64,000 nucleotides of DNA from Salvia splendens (lineage: Eukaryota; Streptophyta; Magnoliopsida; Lamiales; Lamiaceae). The DNA lies in the NCBI RefSeq assembly GCF_004379255.2, contig NC_056049.1:18708063-18772062 (forward strand), given 5' to 3'. Position numbers and translations under genes: made by a program. The notes under the pieces were generated by a model that ran no database searches, was not told the DNA's origin, and worked only from the letters and a program-made list of their open reading frames with translations. Of the stretch, positions 10,551-21,669 are shown piece after piece (position 1 is the first letter of the stretch; each line of letters starts with the position of its first letter).

Positions 10551-11612
10551 ATAAATATTACAGATGACAAATAAAATTAAACATTACATAATTAAAATCC
10601 TAAAAATGAAAAATTACATAATTAAAATCCTAAAAATTAAAAATTACATAATTAAAATCCTAAAAATTAAAAAAACCACTACTCGTTGCCGAATTTCGCC
10701 CACATGTGGTTTGTATAAGAATTATGAATGAGAGATGAATGAGAGATGAATTGATGTGATAAATGAGTGATGAATGTGTGTATTTATAGATGATTTTGGG
10801 AAAAAAAATAAAAAAAAATCAAAAAAATTTAGAAAAAACAGGAAAAAAACTGCCATATTTTTTGGATTTGGAAAATATTTTTTATTTTATTTTTTAGCAT
10901 TATTTATAATTAAATACCAATTTTTAAAAATAAAAAAATAAAAAATATTTAAACACAACGGCTATGCCGTTGACGAATGGGAGCGCGCCACGTGTGCGTC
11001 CGCTGGCACGGACGTGCTCGAATAAATATTACAGATGACAAATAAAATTAAACATTACATAATTAAAATCCTAAAAATGAAAAATTACATAATTAAAATC
11101 CTAAAAATGAAAAATTACATAATTAAAATCCTAAAAATTAAAAATTACATAATTAAAATCCTAAAAATTAAAAAAACCACTACTCGTTGCCGAATTTCGC
11201 CCACATGTGGTTTGTATAAGAATTATGAATGAGAGATGAATGAGAGATGAATTGATGTGATAAATGAGTGATGAATGTGTGTATTTATAGATGATTTTGG
11301 GAAAAAAAATAAAAAAAAATCAAAAAAATTTAGAAAAAACAGGAAAAAAACTGCCATATTTTTTGGATTTGGAAAATATTTTTTATTTTATTTTTTAGCA
11401 TTATTTATAATTAAATACCAATTTTTAAAAATAAAAAAATAAAAAATATTTAAACACAACGGCTATGCCGTTGACGAATGGGAGCGCGCCACGTGTGCGT
11501 CCGCTGGCACGGACGTGCTCGATACATCGAGCAGCGCCGTGCCAGCGGCGGATGGCGTCCGTGCCAGCGGCGCGGACGGCGGTTGCGACGGACGCCACCG
11601 CTGTGCATGCTC
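10551..11612 (-). mobile_element. PIF/Harbinger-derived element with a large internal tandem duplication
   Basis: A block of about 470 bp (10551-11020) is repeated directly as 11021-11521, apparently without base changes except for one extra 30-bp unit. The element ends GTGCATGCTC then TTA at 11613, a Harbinger-type tip and target. Each copy holds, on the minus strand, HMWAKFGNE followed by a stop, resembling the C-terminus of plant Harbinger (ALP1-like) transposases. Each block starts with a 30-bp minisatellite (ATTACATAATTAAAATCCTA...), with 3 units in the first copy and 4 in the second. No complete transposase is present. Confidence 0.6.
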
Positions 11613-11739
11613 TTAAGTGAATTACTATTTCTACACGTAATATTAATTATATACTATGCATAGCTAGCACGTGGGCGTAAGAATTAAAAGACGCAATATC
11701 CTCGAAACTTATGAATCAGAATAGGAATTCTATAAAACT

Positions 11740-11982
11740 TACTCTACCCAATAAGTCATCTTGGCGACACGAGTTTTAAAAAATATTAAGAAAAGTGGAT
11801 GAAAAAAAGTTAGTGAAATATTAGTCTCATTTGTATATATTAATTTTAAATGAAAAGTGAGGTGAATAAGTTAGTGGAATGTGAGACCCTATTACCATTT
11901 ATGGTAAAAATAAACCGAGACTTCTATTCGCGGATGGACTAAAATGAAAAAATGAGACTCCTATTTGTGAACGGAGGGAGTA
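11740..11982 (-). mobile_element. Stowaway MITE, inverted partner of 12125-12357
   Basis: The right end GAACGGAGGGAGTA is the classic inverted Stowaway tip. The left end near 11740 is inferred from TA and a CTCTACCCA tip. On the minus strand the sequence matches the neighbour at 12125 along most of its length (for example AGGAGTCT and AAATGGTAATAGGGTC). Confidence 0.65.
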
Positions 11983-12124
11983 CTACATTTGACAAAATTA
12001 TATTGTGAAATTTGGAGAGGAAACAATAGATAAATTCATGGTAAAAGATAAAGAAAATTGATCGGTAACCGTCAACCAAAGAAGGAGAAAAACCGAGAGA
12101 AGAAATAGAATTCCCATTAATGAC

Positions 12125-12357
12125 TATTCCCTCTATCCGTGAATAGGAGTCATGTTTATCCATTTTAATCCATCCACCGATAGGAGTCTCGGTTCACTTT
12201 TATCGTAAATGGTAATAGGGTCCCACCTTCCACTAACTCATTCCACTCACATTTCATTTAAAATGAATATATAACTTTTTTACAACCACTTTTCTTAACA
12301 TTTCTTAAAACCCGTGCTGCCAAAAAATGAGACTCCTAACGACATACGGAGGGAGTA
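12125..12357 (+). mobile_element. Stowaway MITE
   Basis: It runs from TATTCCCTCTATCCGTGAAT to ACATACGGAGGGAGTA with TA at both ends, about 230 bp. It is the same family as the element at 11740-11982 but in the opposite orientation, with about 140 bp between them. Confidence 0.75.
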
Positions 12358-12554
12358 TATTATAGAAGTGTTAATTGCCAAATGTAAAGAAAATTCTTAT
12401 ATATAAGCACAAAATACCAACTAATAAAGTCCTAAACTAATTGCTAATTACGTTTTTATTTTCAACTTTAACATAGCATACAAAATAACAAATTGTACTT
12501 GTATTCATACCTGCAGATACCAACGAAAAATAAAAATAAAATTTCGTTATACAT
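12358..12554. other. Short AT-rich gap
   Basis: Nothing recognised between the Stowaway copy and the foldback element. Confidence 0.4.
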
Positions 12555-12563
12555 GTAATTATT

Positions 12564-12821
12564 GGGTAGTGATAAAATGAAAATTTCATATATTGTACAA
12601 ACTCTAAACTATGATCTGGACCATTAGAAAATATCAACATATGACAAAATAGTAGTAACAGAAAATGTCGTCATAATATCAATACAACACAACATTAACT
12701 GTTGATCCTCTGTTGACATTTTCTGTTGCTGTTATTTTGTCATCTAATAATATTTTCTAACGGTTCAGATCATAATTTGGAATTTGTACGATATTTAGAA
12801 TTGACATTCGATTACATCCTC
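12564..12821. mobile_element. Foldback MITE with Mutator-like 9-bp TSD
   Basis: About 258 bp, made almost wholly of two inverted arms of about 110 bp. GTACAAACTCTAAACTATGA on the left corresponds to TCATAATTTGGAATTTGTAC on the right. It is flanked by GTAATTATT (12555-12563) and GTAGTTATT (12822-12830), 8 of 9 matching, which fits a Mutator-type origin. Confidence 0.65.
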
Positions 12822-12830
12822 GTAGTTATT

Positions 12831-13419
12831 TATATATAGTTAAATGATCCGTTCCCAAGCGATTCCAGTGTTTATGTATAAAGATAGATGAGTTAATGTC
12901 GTCATAGATCACGTAGTTAAGTTTTGATATTTCAACAAAAATATAATTGTGCAACAGTGTCAGATCCTAAATTAAACAGTTCAGTAAGTTTTTTTTTTCG
13001 TTTTTGAAAATTTACCATTTTTCTCAATATTTTATTGGTAAGTCATAACAATAATCTGATTTTCTATCCATATAGAAGTTCTAAACTTGACTTGGATATT
13101 TTAGTTTTACTTCCCTTAATCGATTTTTACAATTTAGTGGAAAATGTAGTGAAAGAGTTTTATTGGATCGTAGGGTTTATATTAATGTTTAAAAATATTT
13201 ATATTTAGATGTAGCCTAATGTTGGAGAATGACCTAAAGTGGTAAAATTAATTTAATTTTTTGGGATGGGAGAGTACTATTACTAGTGACATAATGTTAA
13301 AAAATATAAAATCCAAAATCAATGAGTGGAGATAGGGCAGCAATTTGTTTTTAGTAATTATCAATGGTATCCATTGGTGGGTCGAGTGACTAATTTCCGC
13401 ATTGATTTGTAGGCACCTA
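12831..13419. other. AT-rich intergenic region
   Basis: No gene, RNA or element boundary recognised. Confidence 0.4.
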
Positions 13420-13540
13420 TAATGGTGGGACAGCTGGTCTAATGATTTAATGCTGCTCCATACCAAAAGGCATGGATCGATCCCCTGACCACATGGTTAA
13501 GGGTGGACGAGTCCTATACCACTCGACCACATTCCTTGGG
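13420..13540 (+). mobile_element. Possible tRNA-derived SINE head
   Basis: TGGTCTAATGATTT (about 13435) resembles a pol III A box. GGATCGATCCC (about 13474) matches the B-box consensus GGTTCGANTCC closely. The spacing of about 39 bp is as in a tRNA. The sequence does not fold as a normal tRNA gene and runs into unrelated repeat-rich sequence. I saw no clear A/T tail or target duplication. Confidence 0.4.
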
Positions 13541-14974
13541 TTAAGGCTGAAAATTTTTAAAGACACAAATAGCACGAAATTTATGGATTTGAGTCGTGTC
13601 TTATTGGATTGACCCCTTAAAAACCCAATAATTTTGGGTTTGAGTTGGGATAAGTTGAGTTGGGTTTAAGTGATTCAAATAATATAATTATTTTTAATTA
13701 TTTTACATTCATTTTTGAAATATAAACATTTTAGTTTCATTCTGTATGTTCGTGTATATAAGGTTTTTATCGTATAAATCACGTTTAATAGGATTGGATT
13801 TTAACTGTGCAAATCAAGTTTTTATCGTGTTAGGTTTTAATCATGTAAACCAGGTTCGGATAATTATCGGGATGTTATCATATAATGTCAACGCCCATAT
13901 TATATCGTGTCATGTACGGGTCTAGTTCAAGTTTGAATCGGTAGGCGGTTTTGTGTTCAGGTTGAGAGTTTTTTAACAGATATAATTCGGATTACACCTT
14001 ATATATTGGATTGAATCGTTATTATATTGTCGGATAATAACTCAATCCGCACGATTTGTCAGTCACCTTTGTATAATACATTCAGTGAGAAGTATAGTTC
14101 GATCTATGCAAATGACCAAATACAAGCCCCCTTGAATTTTATCGAAAATTTATTGAAAATCTTAAAAATTGGATACTCAATTGCACTTTGAATACTTCCC
14201 AAAACAACGGATGCTATAGTTAGACAGGGACTCGACTGTCGTCATTAACTCACTCTTCTATTGGCGCCACATTTTGCCATCTTTGAAAATTTCTACATAA
14301 GTCAAATTTAAATGATAGCGTTGTGATCCTTTTAGTATCTTAAAATTCTATTACTATTTCATTATTGAAATGAACATTTCACCTTTTGTGGCAATTTTAT
14401 TTACGGAGTACATTAAATTTATTTTGCTCAATACTCCATTTTGTGGTAAAATGGTCTATCTATTAATACCGAGAAAATGTACAGTGACACAGTGAAACAA
14501 AATGCAAATGTATAGACATTAAGATATATATTTCCAAAGATTAATTAATGGAAGTGTTGGTTTATTTGGTGTTTAATAATTTCAATTTCAACTTAGAATT
14601 TACTAATTTTCTATTAAGTCTGAGTGGTAAAGAATTTCGGAATCACCCTGAGAAATCGTTGAATGATTGTCAAATTTTACAAGAGAAATTTCTAGGAATA
14701 ACCCATCTTTTATTTTATTTCATTTCATTTCATTTCATATACCGACTACTACTTTTCATGAAAATGGGACAAAATATATCATGGCTATTTTGAAACCAGA
14801 CAAAAAAATGAGTAGAAAATATAGGGGGATAGCAAATCAGATTTTGACATCATTTATAGTAAATCTTTTCGTATCGCAATCGACAATTCCTACCTCCTTC
14901 ATTAAGAATTTAACATAGCTTAAACTATTAGATTTAACAAGCTAGAAAACTCTTTTTTATCCAAGAGATAAATC
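13541..14974. other. Intergenic region with degenerate repeats
   Basis: About 13550-14060 has many GGGTTTGAGTTGGG- and GTTTTTATCGTGT-like degenerate words, suggesting an old decayed repeat. The rest is AT-rich, with a short (CATTT)n run near 14720. No gene found. Confidence 0.35.
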
Positions 14975-14982
14975 AGTAGAAA

Positions 14983-15422
14983 TAGAGATGCTTTCATGAA
15001 CCGGCAGTTACGGTTCGGAACCGCCGGTTTCGGTGTCGGAAATTGTCGAACCGAAACCGAACCGCGAGGGTGTTTCACAGTTCCGGTTCCAAAACCGACG
15101 GTTATGGTTTCGGTTCGGAACCGTCGGTTTTCCAGCGGTTATTTACAGTTTTTCACGGTTCTGAACCGCCGGTCTCCGGCAGTTTTTTGCAGTTTCCGGC
15201 TAGATTTCACGGTTTTACGACGGTTTTTCACGGTTCCAGTTTGAAACCGTCCGGAACCGGCGGTTCCGGCATGGTTTCGGTTAGTAATATTTGGAATCGG
15301 AACCGGCCCCAGGTTCAAAATATGGCGGTTCCGGTTCAAGAAAAAAGTCATGGTTCCGGTTCGGAACCGGCGGTTACGATTCTGCGGTTAACCGGGTGAA
15401 CCGAAAACCTTGGGCATCTCTA
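14983..15422. mobile_element. Non-autonomous hAT element, perfect 8-bp TSD
   Basis: The tips are TAGAGATGC on both ends, inverted (right end GCATCTCTA). The element is flanked by the perfect 8-bp duplication AGTAGAAA (14975-14982 and 15423-15430), the hAT signature. The 440-bp interior is packed with GGTTCGGAACCG and CGGTTCCGG words in both orientations, the kind of subterminal motif array bound by hAT transposases. Open frames in it are by-products of this composition. Confidence 0.88.
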
Positions 15423-15430
15423 AGTAGAAA

Positions 15431-15762
15431 GGAATTCATTAGAAACGAGTGAGCACTTAAACTCATCCCAAAAAGAACTACTACCTCTTTCTTGAAAATT
15501 TGTCACATTTTATTTTTTGTACTCGTTTTAAAAAAATAATAATAAATAATTAAAATGAAAAGAAAATAATGTTGAGAACAAGTGCAGAAAATGAAATGTG
15601 ATAAATCTCCAAGAACAAAACAGTAGTTTATAATTCACCACTTCTTCCGAGTAAAAAATTAATGCAAAGAGATCACGGGGAATGAGAAAAATATCAGCTC
15701 ATACTTAATTTGTTCAGCTGCAAATTAAGCTTGCTCTCGTTTTTATTTTCATTTTAAAGTTA
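15431..15762. other. Intergenic gap
   Basis: AT-rich. No gene or element recognised. Confidence 0.35.
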
Positions 15763-16378
15763 TACTCCCTTCGTCCTATAGAAATAAGTATATAGAATTG
15801 ACACTAGTTTTTAATATGTAATTATAAAATAAAAGAGAAGAAAAAAAAATAAAATTGTATATTGGATGGTAGGTCCATAAATGATAAAGTGAAAGAAAAT
15901 GGGAAAAAGATTATCATAAATGAATATGGACTATTTATATGCGACGAACGAAAAAAGAAATATGGTCTATCTCTATAGGATGAATTAAGTTACTCCCTCC
16001 ATCCCTTATAATTTGTCACCATTTGACTCGACACGAATTTTAAGAAATGTAATTGAAAATGGATTGAAAAAGTTAGTGTCACGTGAATCCTAAGAAATAT
16101 GGTCTATTTCTATACGATGAATTAAGTTACTCCCTCCATCCCTTATAATTTGTCACCATTTGATTCGACATGGATTTTAAGAAATTGAAAATGGATTGAA
16201 AAAGTTAGTGTCACGTGAATCATACTTTTATATATTAGTTTTATAATAAAATGTGAGTGAAAATAAGATAGTAGAATATATGATCTATTATAAAAAATAA
16301 TAAAAGTGAAAGGTCATAAATTTTTATGGACAAATAAAAATAGAAAGAAATAATAAATTACAAGAAACGGTGGGAGTA
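15763..16378. mobile_element. Stowaway cluster with a 137-bp tandem duplication
   Basis: One Stowaway (15763 to about 15991; TACTCCCTTCGTCCTATAGA to TCTCTATAGGATGAATTAAG) directly abuts a second (CTCCCTCCATCCCTTATAAT to GAAACGGTGGGAGTA, ending at about 16378). Their junction, about 15955-16090, is tandemly repeated at 16092-16226 with a few substitutions. So the end of the first element and the start of the second occur twice. Confidence 0.65.
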
Positions 16379-16970
16379 ATATTTACGGCGGTAGTAAACT
16401 CTAGAATATTCTACAAGCATTTAGAAGCTCCATGCCATGCCCAAAATTCTTCTCGCCGAGCTGAAATATTTGAATAGGAGACACTTCAATAATGATTTTA
16501 ATAATGATTTTAATAATAATTTTAATAAAAATAAATAACTATAAAAATTTAAAATTAAATTAAGCATTCAATTTATATATAATACTCTCTCAGGCCATAG
16601 AGATTAAATGGAGAAAGAATAAACTATGTAACACAAATAAACTAAGAGAAAAAAATAGAAACGAGAAAAAAGTTTTTATGAAAAAAGAAATGACTTAGTT
16701 ATTTTGAGATAAATTTTTTGAAAAATATAACTCAATAGTCTTAACTATTTTGAGATGGATGGTGTATATTTGTCCATACATGTATTTTAGATTTTTAATA
16801 TAATAAGAGTAAAAGAACTATAAAAAATCAAGTTCCGTATATTTTGTGAATTCTTAAAACATATGTAAAAATTAGGAAAAGAGCAAGTCGAAAGTTTACC
16901 GAGGGCCAATTTTTTTAGTGGTATGTTTTTTCATACAAAAAGGCTCCCAACATCTCGGTCCGACAGTAAT
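16379..16970. other. AT-rich intergenic region left of the Copia insertion
   Basis: Contains an (ATGATTTTAATA)n-like run near 16490-16535 and a possible eroded Stowaway at about 16580-16755. No gene. Confidence 0.35.
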
Positions 16971-17003
16971 GTGAGGGGTGTTGCAACTACACGACAGTAG
17001 TGA
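16971..17003. repeat. 33-bp direct repeat at the Copia target, left copy
   Basis: Reads GTGAGGGGTGTTGCAACTAC and continues ACGACAGTAGTGA. The same 33 bp with one change is at 37416-37448, on the other side of the Copia element. Without the insertion the two copies would be 68 bp apart, so a local tandem repeat was the target. Confidence 0.85.
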
Positions 17004-17007
17004 TTGA

Positions 17008-18132
17008 TGCTGGAATCGTATGCCCGGTCAAAGGACTTTGACCAATAATACTTCCAACGAGACATTTAATTTTGTGAAATTAAATGATATAGCATCGATC
17101 TACGTTCGGAGTAGATGACCGTAGTATATTCATTTTCTCAAACCCGATTCCCGGTGAGTGAGAAATAATGAATTAAAGTTGTGCAAAATTGCGAGCTATT
17201 TAATTGAGCTATGAGAGAACTCATGGGATTAATTAGATTAATTATCCCACATTGAAAGTAACAAGCTTATTAAACAAGTATTTAATAAGTAGGATTATTA
17301 CATGTAATAATTCTAGTGGACTAAGATGGGCAGTAGAGCCCACACGCGCGTACACGAGCCCGCCGCCGCGAGCCTCGAGCTTCGAGCCCGTGCTCTTGTC
17401 CTTGGATCTTGGCAATTGGTGTTTGGACTATTCTTTGGGCATGGTCGTGGGGCTCGATGCTTGGGTTTGACCCAAGGCTGGTTGGTCTAGTTCTTTTTAT
17501 AGCACCGACGTTTCCACGTCAGCGAGCCAAGCGGGATGACACCTCGTTAGTATGACGTGGTAAAGCCTACATGGCTGACACGTGATGAAGTCCACGTCGT
17601 GAACGAACCTAGACGCGCAGCGTGTCCCGATACGTCCGTCCAGAGTCAGCCTCTCCAGCTCTTGTAACGCCTTGTAACGGTCGACGGTTACAGACTCGCA
17701 ATGATGACAACCATCATGGATGGTTGACCCCTGCAGTGGACTAACCCTATAAATAAGCTAGTCATTGCATGCATCTCTACACCAATTCACAAGCATACAC
17801 AACATAAGCTCTCTCCCTCTCTGCATTGTCTTTTCTGTCGAAGCTCTGCTCTCTCCTCCATCCAGTTTGCCGGAGCTCTGCTGATAGCGGTGTTGCTTTA
17901 CCAGAGACGTAGCCGTTTTATCTGTAGGGATGAAACGCCAATCCGAGAGCACTACTGGGGCGTATCTCGTCTTGCGGAAAGAGGACTCCTCAACTCGGCT
18001 AAAACACTCATTACGGTTTACGGTTTACTATTTCAATTTTTCCTTGTAATTCAGTGTCAGTCATTTCATTTGTATTCCTTCTTTTGGGTTGTATTACGCT
18101 CGGTTTATATCTTGTAATCCCAGAATCCAACA
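17008..18132 (+). repeat. Copia 5' LTR
   Basis: Begins TGCTGGAATCG and ends AGAATCCAACA, the usual TG...CA with inverted tips (the 3' LTR begins TGTTGG). Length 1125 bp. It contains a TATA box near 17748. I saw no canonical tRNA-Met primer site just downstream. Confidence 0.88.
17747..17757 (+). promoter_or_regulatory. TATA box in the Copia LTR
   Basis: CTATAAATAAG, conserved in the 3' LTR as CTATAAATAGG at about 37001. It is followed by a C/T- and A-rich leader as in an LTR transcription start. A perfect 8-bp inverted repeat (CAACCATC/GATGGTTG) lies just upstream at about 17709-17727. Confidence 0.6.
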
Positions 18133-18278
18133 ATCGTAAGACGAGATATAACTTGCCTTTGAAGGAATTTGGACATAACTGAACCTAAATACTTTCGAAA
18201 CTTAACACCTTTGCTGGAGATGTCGACTGAATCCAACACTGTCGTTGCTACCAGCGCTGCGCAACAACTCCATCCACC

Positions 18279-19160
18279 ATGTCGACCACTACACCGATCA
18301 ACACGTCGTCGATTCCATCGATGATGCCAACCCCCGGGTTCTATCCATCTTCATCAACAACCCCTTGGGAGTTTGTTAACCCCTTTGGGCCCACTGTTGG
18401 ATCCACCTCGAGTGGGTCGGTTGGTTCCACTTTTAGTGGTTCCATCGGATCCTTTATTGGATCGAGTGTTGGGGCCTTCGGGTCTAACACGGGTGCCGGT
18501 TCCTTCGGGGCCGGTGTGACCATGGGGTGCTCTATGCCCAACAAGAATGGTGGGTGCTCTATGCCCAACCAAGTTGTTGGCTCCTTCGGGGGCAACGAGA
18601 TTGTTTCCTTTCATGGATCAACTGCGGCACCTTTGACACCAAGAATGATGCCTCCTGCCGAGAAGCCACAAAAAGTTGGAGGATCTTACTTCAAAAGGTG
18701 GCACCAAAAGATGTTTTATATATCGACATTGGGCATCGTGAATTTCCTCATGGAAGACGAGCCGCCTGCGCCAAGTGATCAAGAGATAAGGATCGAAGTC
18801 ATGGCGGACTATGAAGCTTGGCGAAAAATGAGATTATCTTTGTAAAAATTTCATTCTAAGTGCTTTAGATGATAGTTTGTACAATGTATACTCCGTTGTA
18901 ACCACATCAAAAGATATGTGGGAAAGCCTAGAAAAGATTGTCAGCATGTACTGAAAATGTTGTAGTAGCCAAATTTTTGGACTACAAAATGGTCGACTCC
19001 CGACCTGTCATGGAACAAGTTCAAGAGTTCCAAATGCTCATCCACGCACTTGTGGCTGAAGGGATAACCTTCCCGACAAATTCAGAGGGTGCACGATCAT
19101 TGAAAAGCTTCATCCTAGTTGGAAGGACTTCAAGAGCTACCTCAAACACAAGCGAAAGAG
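18279..19160 (+). pseudogene. Copia gag (N-terminal part), frameshifted
   Basis: Opens with MSTTTPINTSS and a long Gly/Ser/Thr/Pro-rich leader with repeated GSVG/GSFG words. It then has a Copia gag-like core (YFKRWHQKMFYISTLGIVNFL). The frame stops at 18845. Related coding continues in other frames (for example [11 protein letters not shown] near 18908). At least two frameshifts separate it from the zinc-knuckle part. Confidence 0.75.
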
Positions 19161-19161
19161 G

Positions 19162-19857
19162 ATGACTATCGAAGGCTTGATCGTGAAACTGCGCATTGAA
19201 GCTGATGTACGCAAAAGCGATCAAAAGGCTAAGAGCTTTAGCCCGCTTGAAGCAAAAGCCAACCTGTTGGAGCGGGGCGGTCCCTCCAACAAATGCCCTC
19301 GCCCAAGTCAAGAGGACAAAGGGAAGGGAAAACAGCCTGCAAAGAAGTTTGAAAACGATTGCTACAAATGTGGCAAACCTGGCAACTTTGCCAAAGACTG
19401 CCGCAGCAAGAAAAAGATGCCGGCTGCCCACGTCGTTGAGAAGGAGTTCAAGGAATGGGATGAAAGTGACCTCGTTGCTGTGGTCACCGAAGAAGTGAAC
19501 CTTGTTGATAACAAGGGAGGCTGGTACATTGACACCGGCACTACTGCTCATGTCTGCTCCGACAAAAGCAAGTTTGCCTCTTACACTGCTGTTGAAGGGA
19601 TGAAGATCAACATGAGGAATCAAGCATCGTCCGACGTCCTTGGCATTGGCAACGTGATTCTCATGATGACGTCCGAGGTCGCAATCACCTTGAAGGATGT
19701 GCTGCACGTCCCGGACATCCGCAAGAACCTAGTATCAGGATCAATACTAGTTAATAAAGGGTTTAAACTTGTATTTGAGTCTGATAGGTTTGCATTGTAC
19801 AAGTTTGGAAAGTCACTCGGAAAAAGGTTATGTAACCGATGGACTTTTCAAGCTTAG
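19162..19857 (+). pseudogene. Copia gag zinc knuckle and protease
   Basis: Carries CYKCGKPGNFAKDC, a CCHC knuckle whose histidine is replaced by asparagine. It also has the aspartic protease site WYIDTGTTAHVC and the family motif LHVPDIRKNLVSG. The frame then shifts into the pre-integrase segment. The lost zinc ligand shows decay. Confidence 0.85.
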
Positions 19858-20601
19858 TGTGGCTACACGCCTTGTCCCAAAGGCATTGGCTAATAATAAT
19901 AAAGCATCTACTTCCTCTTACTTGATTGAGTGTTCAAATTTGTGGCATTGTAGTTTGAGACATGTAAATTCAAAAACCATTAAAAGATTAGTAAATTTAG
20001 ATTTACTAAAGGCTAATGAGTGGATACCCAAGACAAATGTGAAATATGTATTGAAGCGAAAATGACTAAGTTACCGTTTCACTCGATTGAACGAAGCACA
20101 AAACCCCTTGAATTAATTCACACGGATGTATGTGATTTAAGGATGGTGCAAACTAGAGGTGGTAAAAAGTATTTTATCACTTTCATAGATGATTGCACAA
20201 GGTATTGCTACATCTATCTTTTAAGAAGTAAAGATGAAGTAATTGAAGCGTTCAAAAATTATAAGAACGAAGTTGAGAATCATCTTGGTTGCAAACTCAA
20301 AACGATTCGAAGTGATAGAGGAGGCGAATATGTAGCCCCGTTTGAAGAGTTATGTAACGCAAGTGGTATAATTCATCCAACAACTGCTTCATACTCACCA
20401 CAATCTAATGGTGTTGCAGAACAAAAAAATCGAACTCTAAAAGAGATGATGAATGCGCTGCTACTTAGTTCAGGATTGCCCCATAACATGTGGGGGGAGA
20501 CTATCTTGACAGCCAACTATTTCCTAAACAAAATCTCACTCAAAGGAAAGGACATCACTTCTTATGAGTTGTGGAAAGGAAGGAAACCATCCTACAAATA
20601 G
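19858..20601 (+). pseudogene. Copia integrase
   Basis: The pre-integrase segment near 19935-20050 ([23 protein letters not shown]) is the HHCC zinc region with changes. The core has the catalytic DDE residues in [14 protein letters not shown] and AEQKNRTL. A stop at 20599-20601 ends the frame before RT. The integrase strand-transfers the cDNA into the genome in intact relatives. Confidence 0.88.
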
Positions 20602-21664
20602 CTCAAAGTGTGGGGGTGTTTGGCGAAGGTGATGGTTCCCCGCCCAAAGAAGTTACAATTGGCCCTTAAACAGTTGATTGTATCTTCATTGGATATGCAC
20701 TTAACAGTAGTGCATAACGATTTGTTGTTCGCAAGTCTGAAATAATGACTATAACTGTAGGAACAATAATCGATTCAAGGAATGTCGTATTTATTGAAAA
20801 TACATTTCCTTGCAAAGACAAAGACAAAGAAGAGGTCGCAACCAATTCTGATACAAGAATTGAAGAAGAATCCACTAGTTCTAAATCAGTGGATAAAGAA
20901 CCTGAATCGCGCAAGCATGCAAGGCCCGATCCAAATAATACAGTACTAAGACGTGGTAGTAGGGTCAGAACACCAAAAACATTTGGTCATGGCTATACTG
21001 CTTTTATGTTAGATGAAGAACCAACATCTATAAAAGTGCCTTTGATGGGCCAGACGGGCTACATTGGAGAGAAGCTGTTCAAAGCGAAATTGATTCAATT
21101 TTGCTAAACCACACTTGGGTATTGGTTGATCTACCTGGCGGTGCGAAACCTTTAGGATGCAATGAGTCCTTAAAAGGAAATTTAAGGCCGATGGAACATT
21201 AGATAAATATAAAGCCCGATTAGTAGTAAAGGGTTTTAAACAAAAGGAAGGACACGACTTCTTCGATACCTATTCACCTGTAACAAGGATTACATCTATC
21301 CGAGTGCTTCTCGCTATTGCTGCATTGCACAATCTTGAGACTCATAAAATGGATGTAAAGACTGCGTTTCTAAATGGTGAATTAGAAGATGAAATTTATA
21401 CGGAACAACCCGAAGAGTTTGTAGTACCTGGACAAGAGAAAAATGTATGCAAGCTCGTAAAGTCCCTATATGGATTGAAACAAGCGTCGTTGCAATGGCA
21501 CTTGAAGTTTGATAATGTGATGTTATCAAATGAGTTTAAAATCAACGAATGCGACAAATGTGTCTACATTAGGAGCACTGATAACGGTCATGTTATAGTG
21601 TGTTTATACGTTGATGATATGTTAATCTTGGGTAGTAACACTCAAGTGATTAAAGATACAAAGG
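20602..21664 (+). pseudogene. Copia reverse transcriptase, 5' part
   Basis: RT motifs YKARLVVKGFKQKEG, MDVKTAFLNGEL, LVKSLYGLKQA and the catalytic YVDDM box (near 21609) are readable, with stops and frameshifts before 21300. The domain is cut at 21664 by the Athila insertion and resumes at 34785. Confidence 0.88.
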
Positions 21665-21669
21665 CCATG

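Noticed and set aside
10551..11232. Regular 30-bp repeats resembling a CRISPR-like array
   Set aside because: Units are contiguous with no spacers, in a plant genome, inside a Harbinger-derived element; an ordinary minisatellite.
13430..13500. A tRNA gene
   Set aside because: Only A- and B-box-like words are present; no acceptor stem or anticodon arm can be drawn.
14996..15399. Open frames with repeated GSEP/RFHG-like words
   Set aside because: Produced by the CGGTTC motif array of the hAT element; all frames look alike and none resembles a protein family.
17252..18117. Short open frames in the Copia LTR and related ones at 36477-37372
   Set aside because: They occur in both LTRs and shift frame between copies; LTR sequence, not genes.
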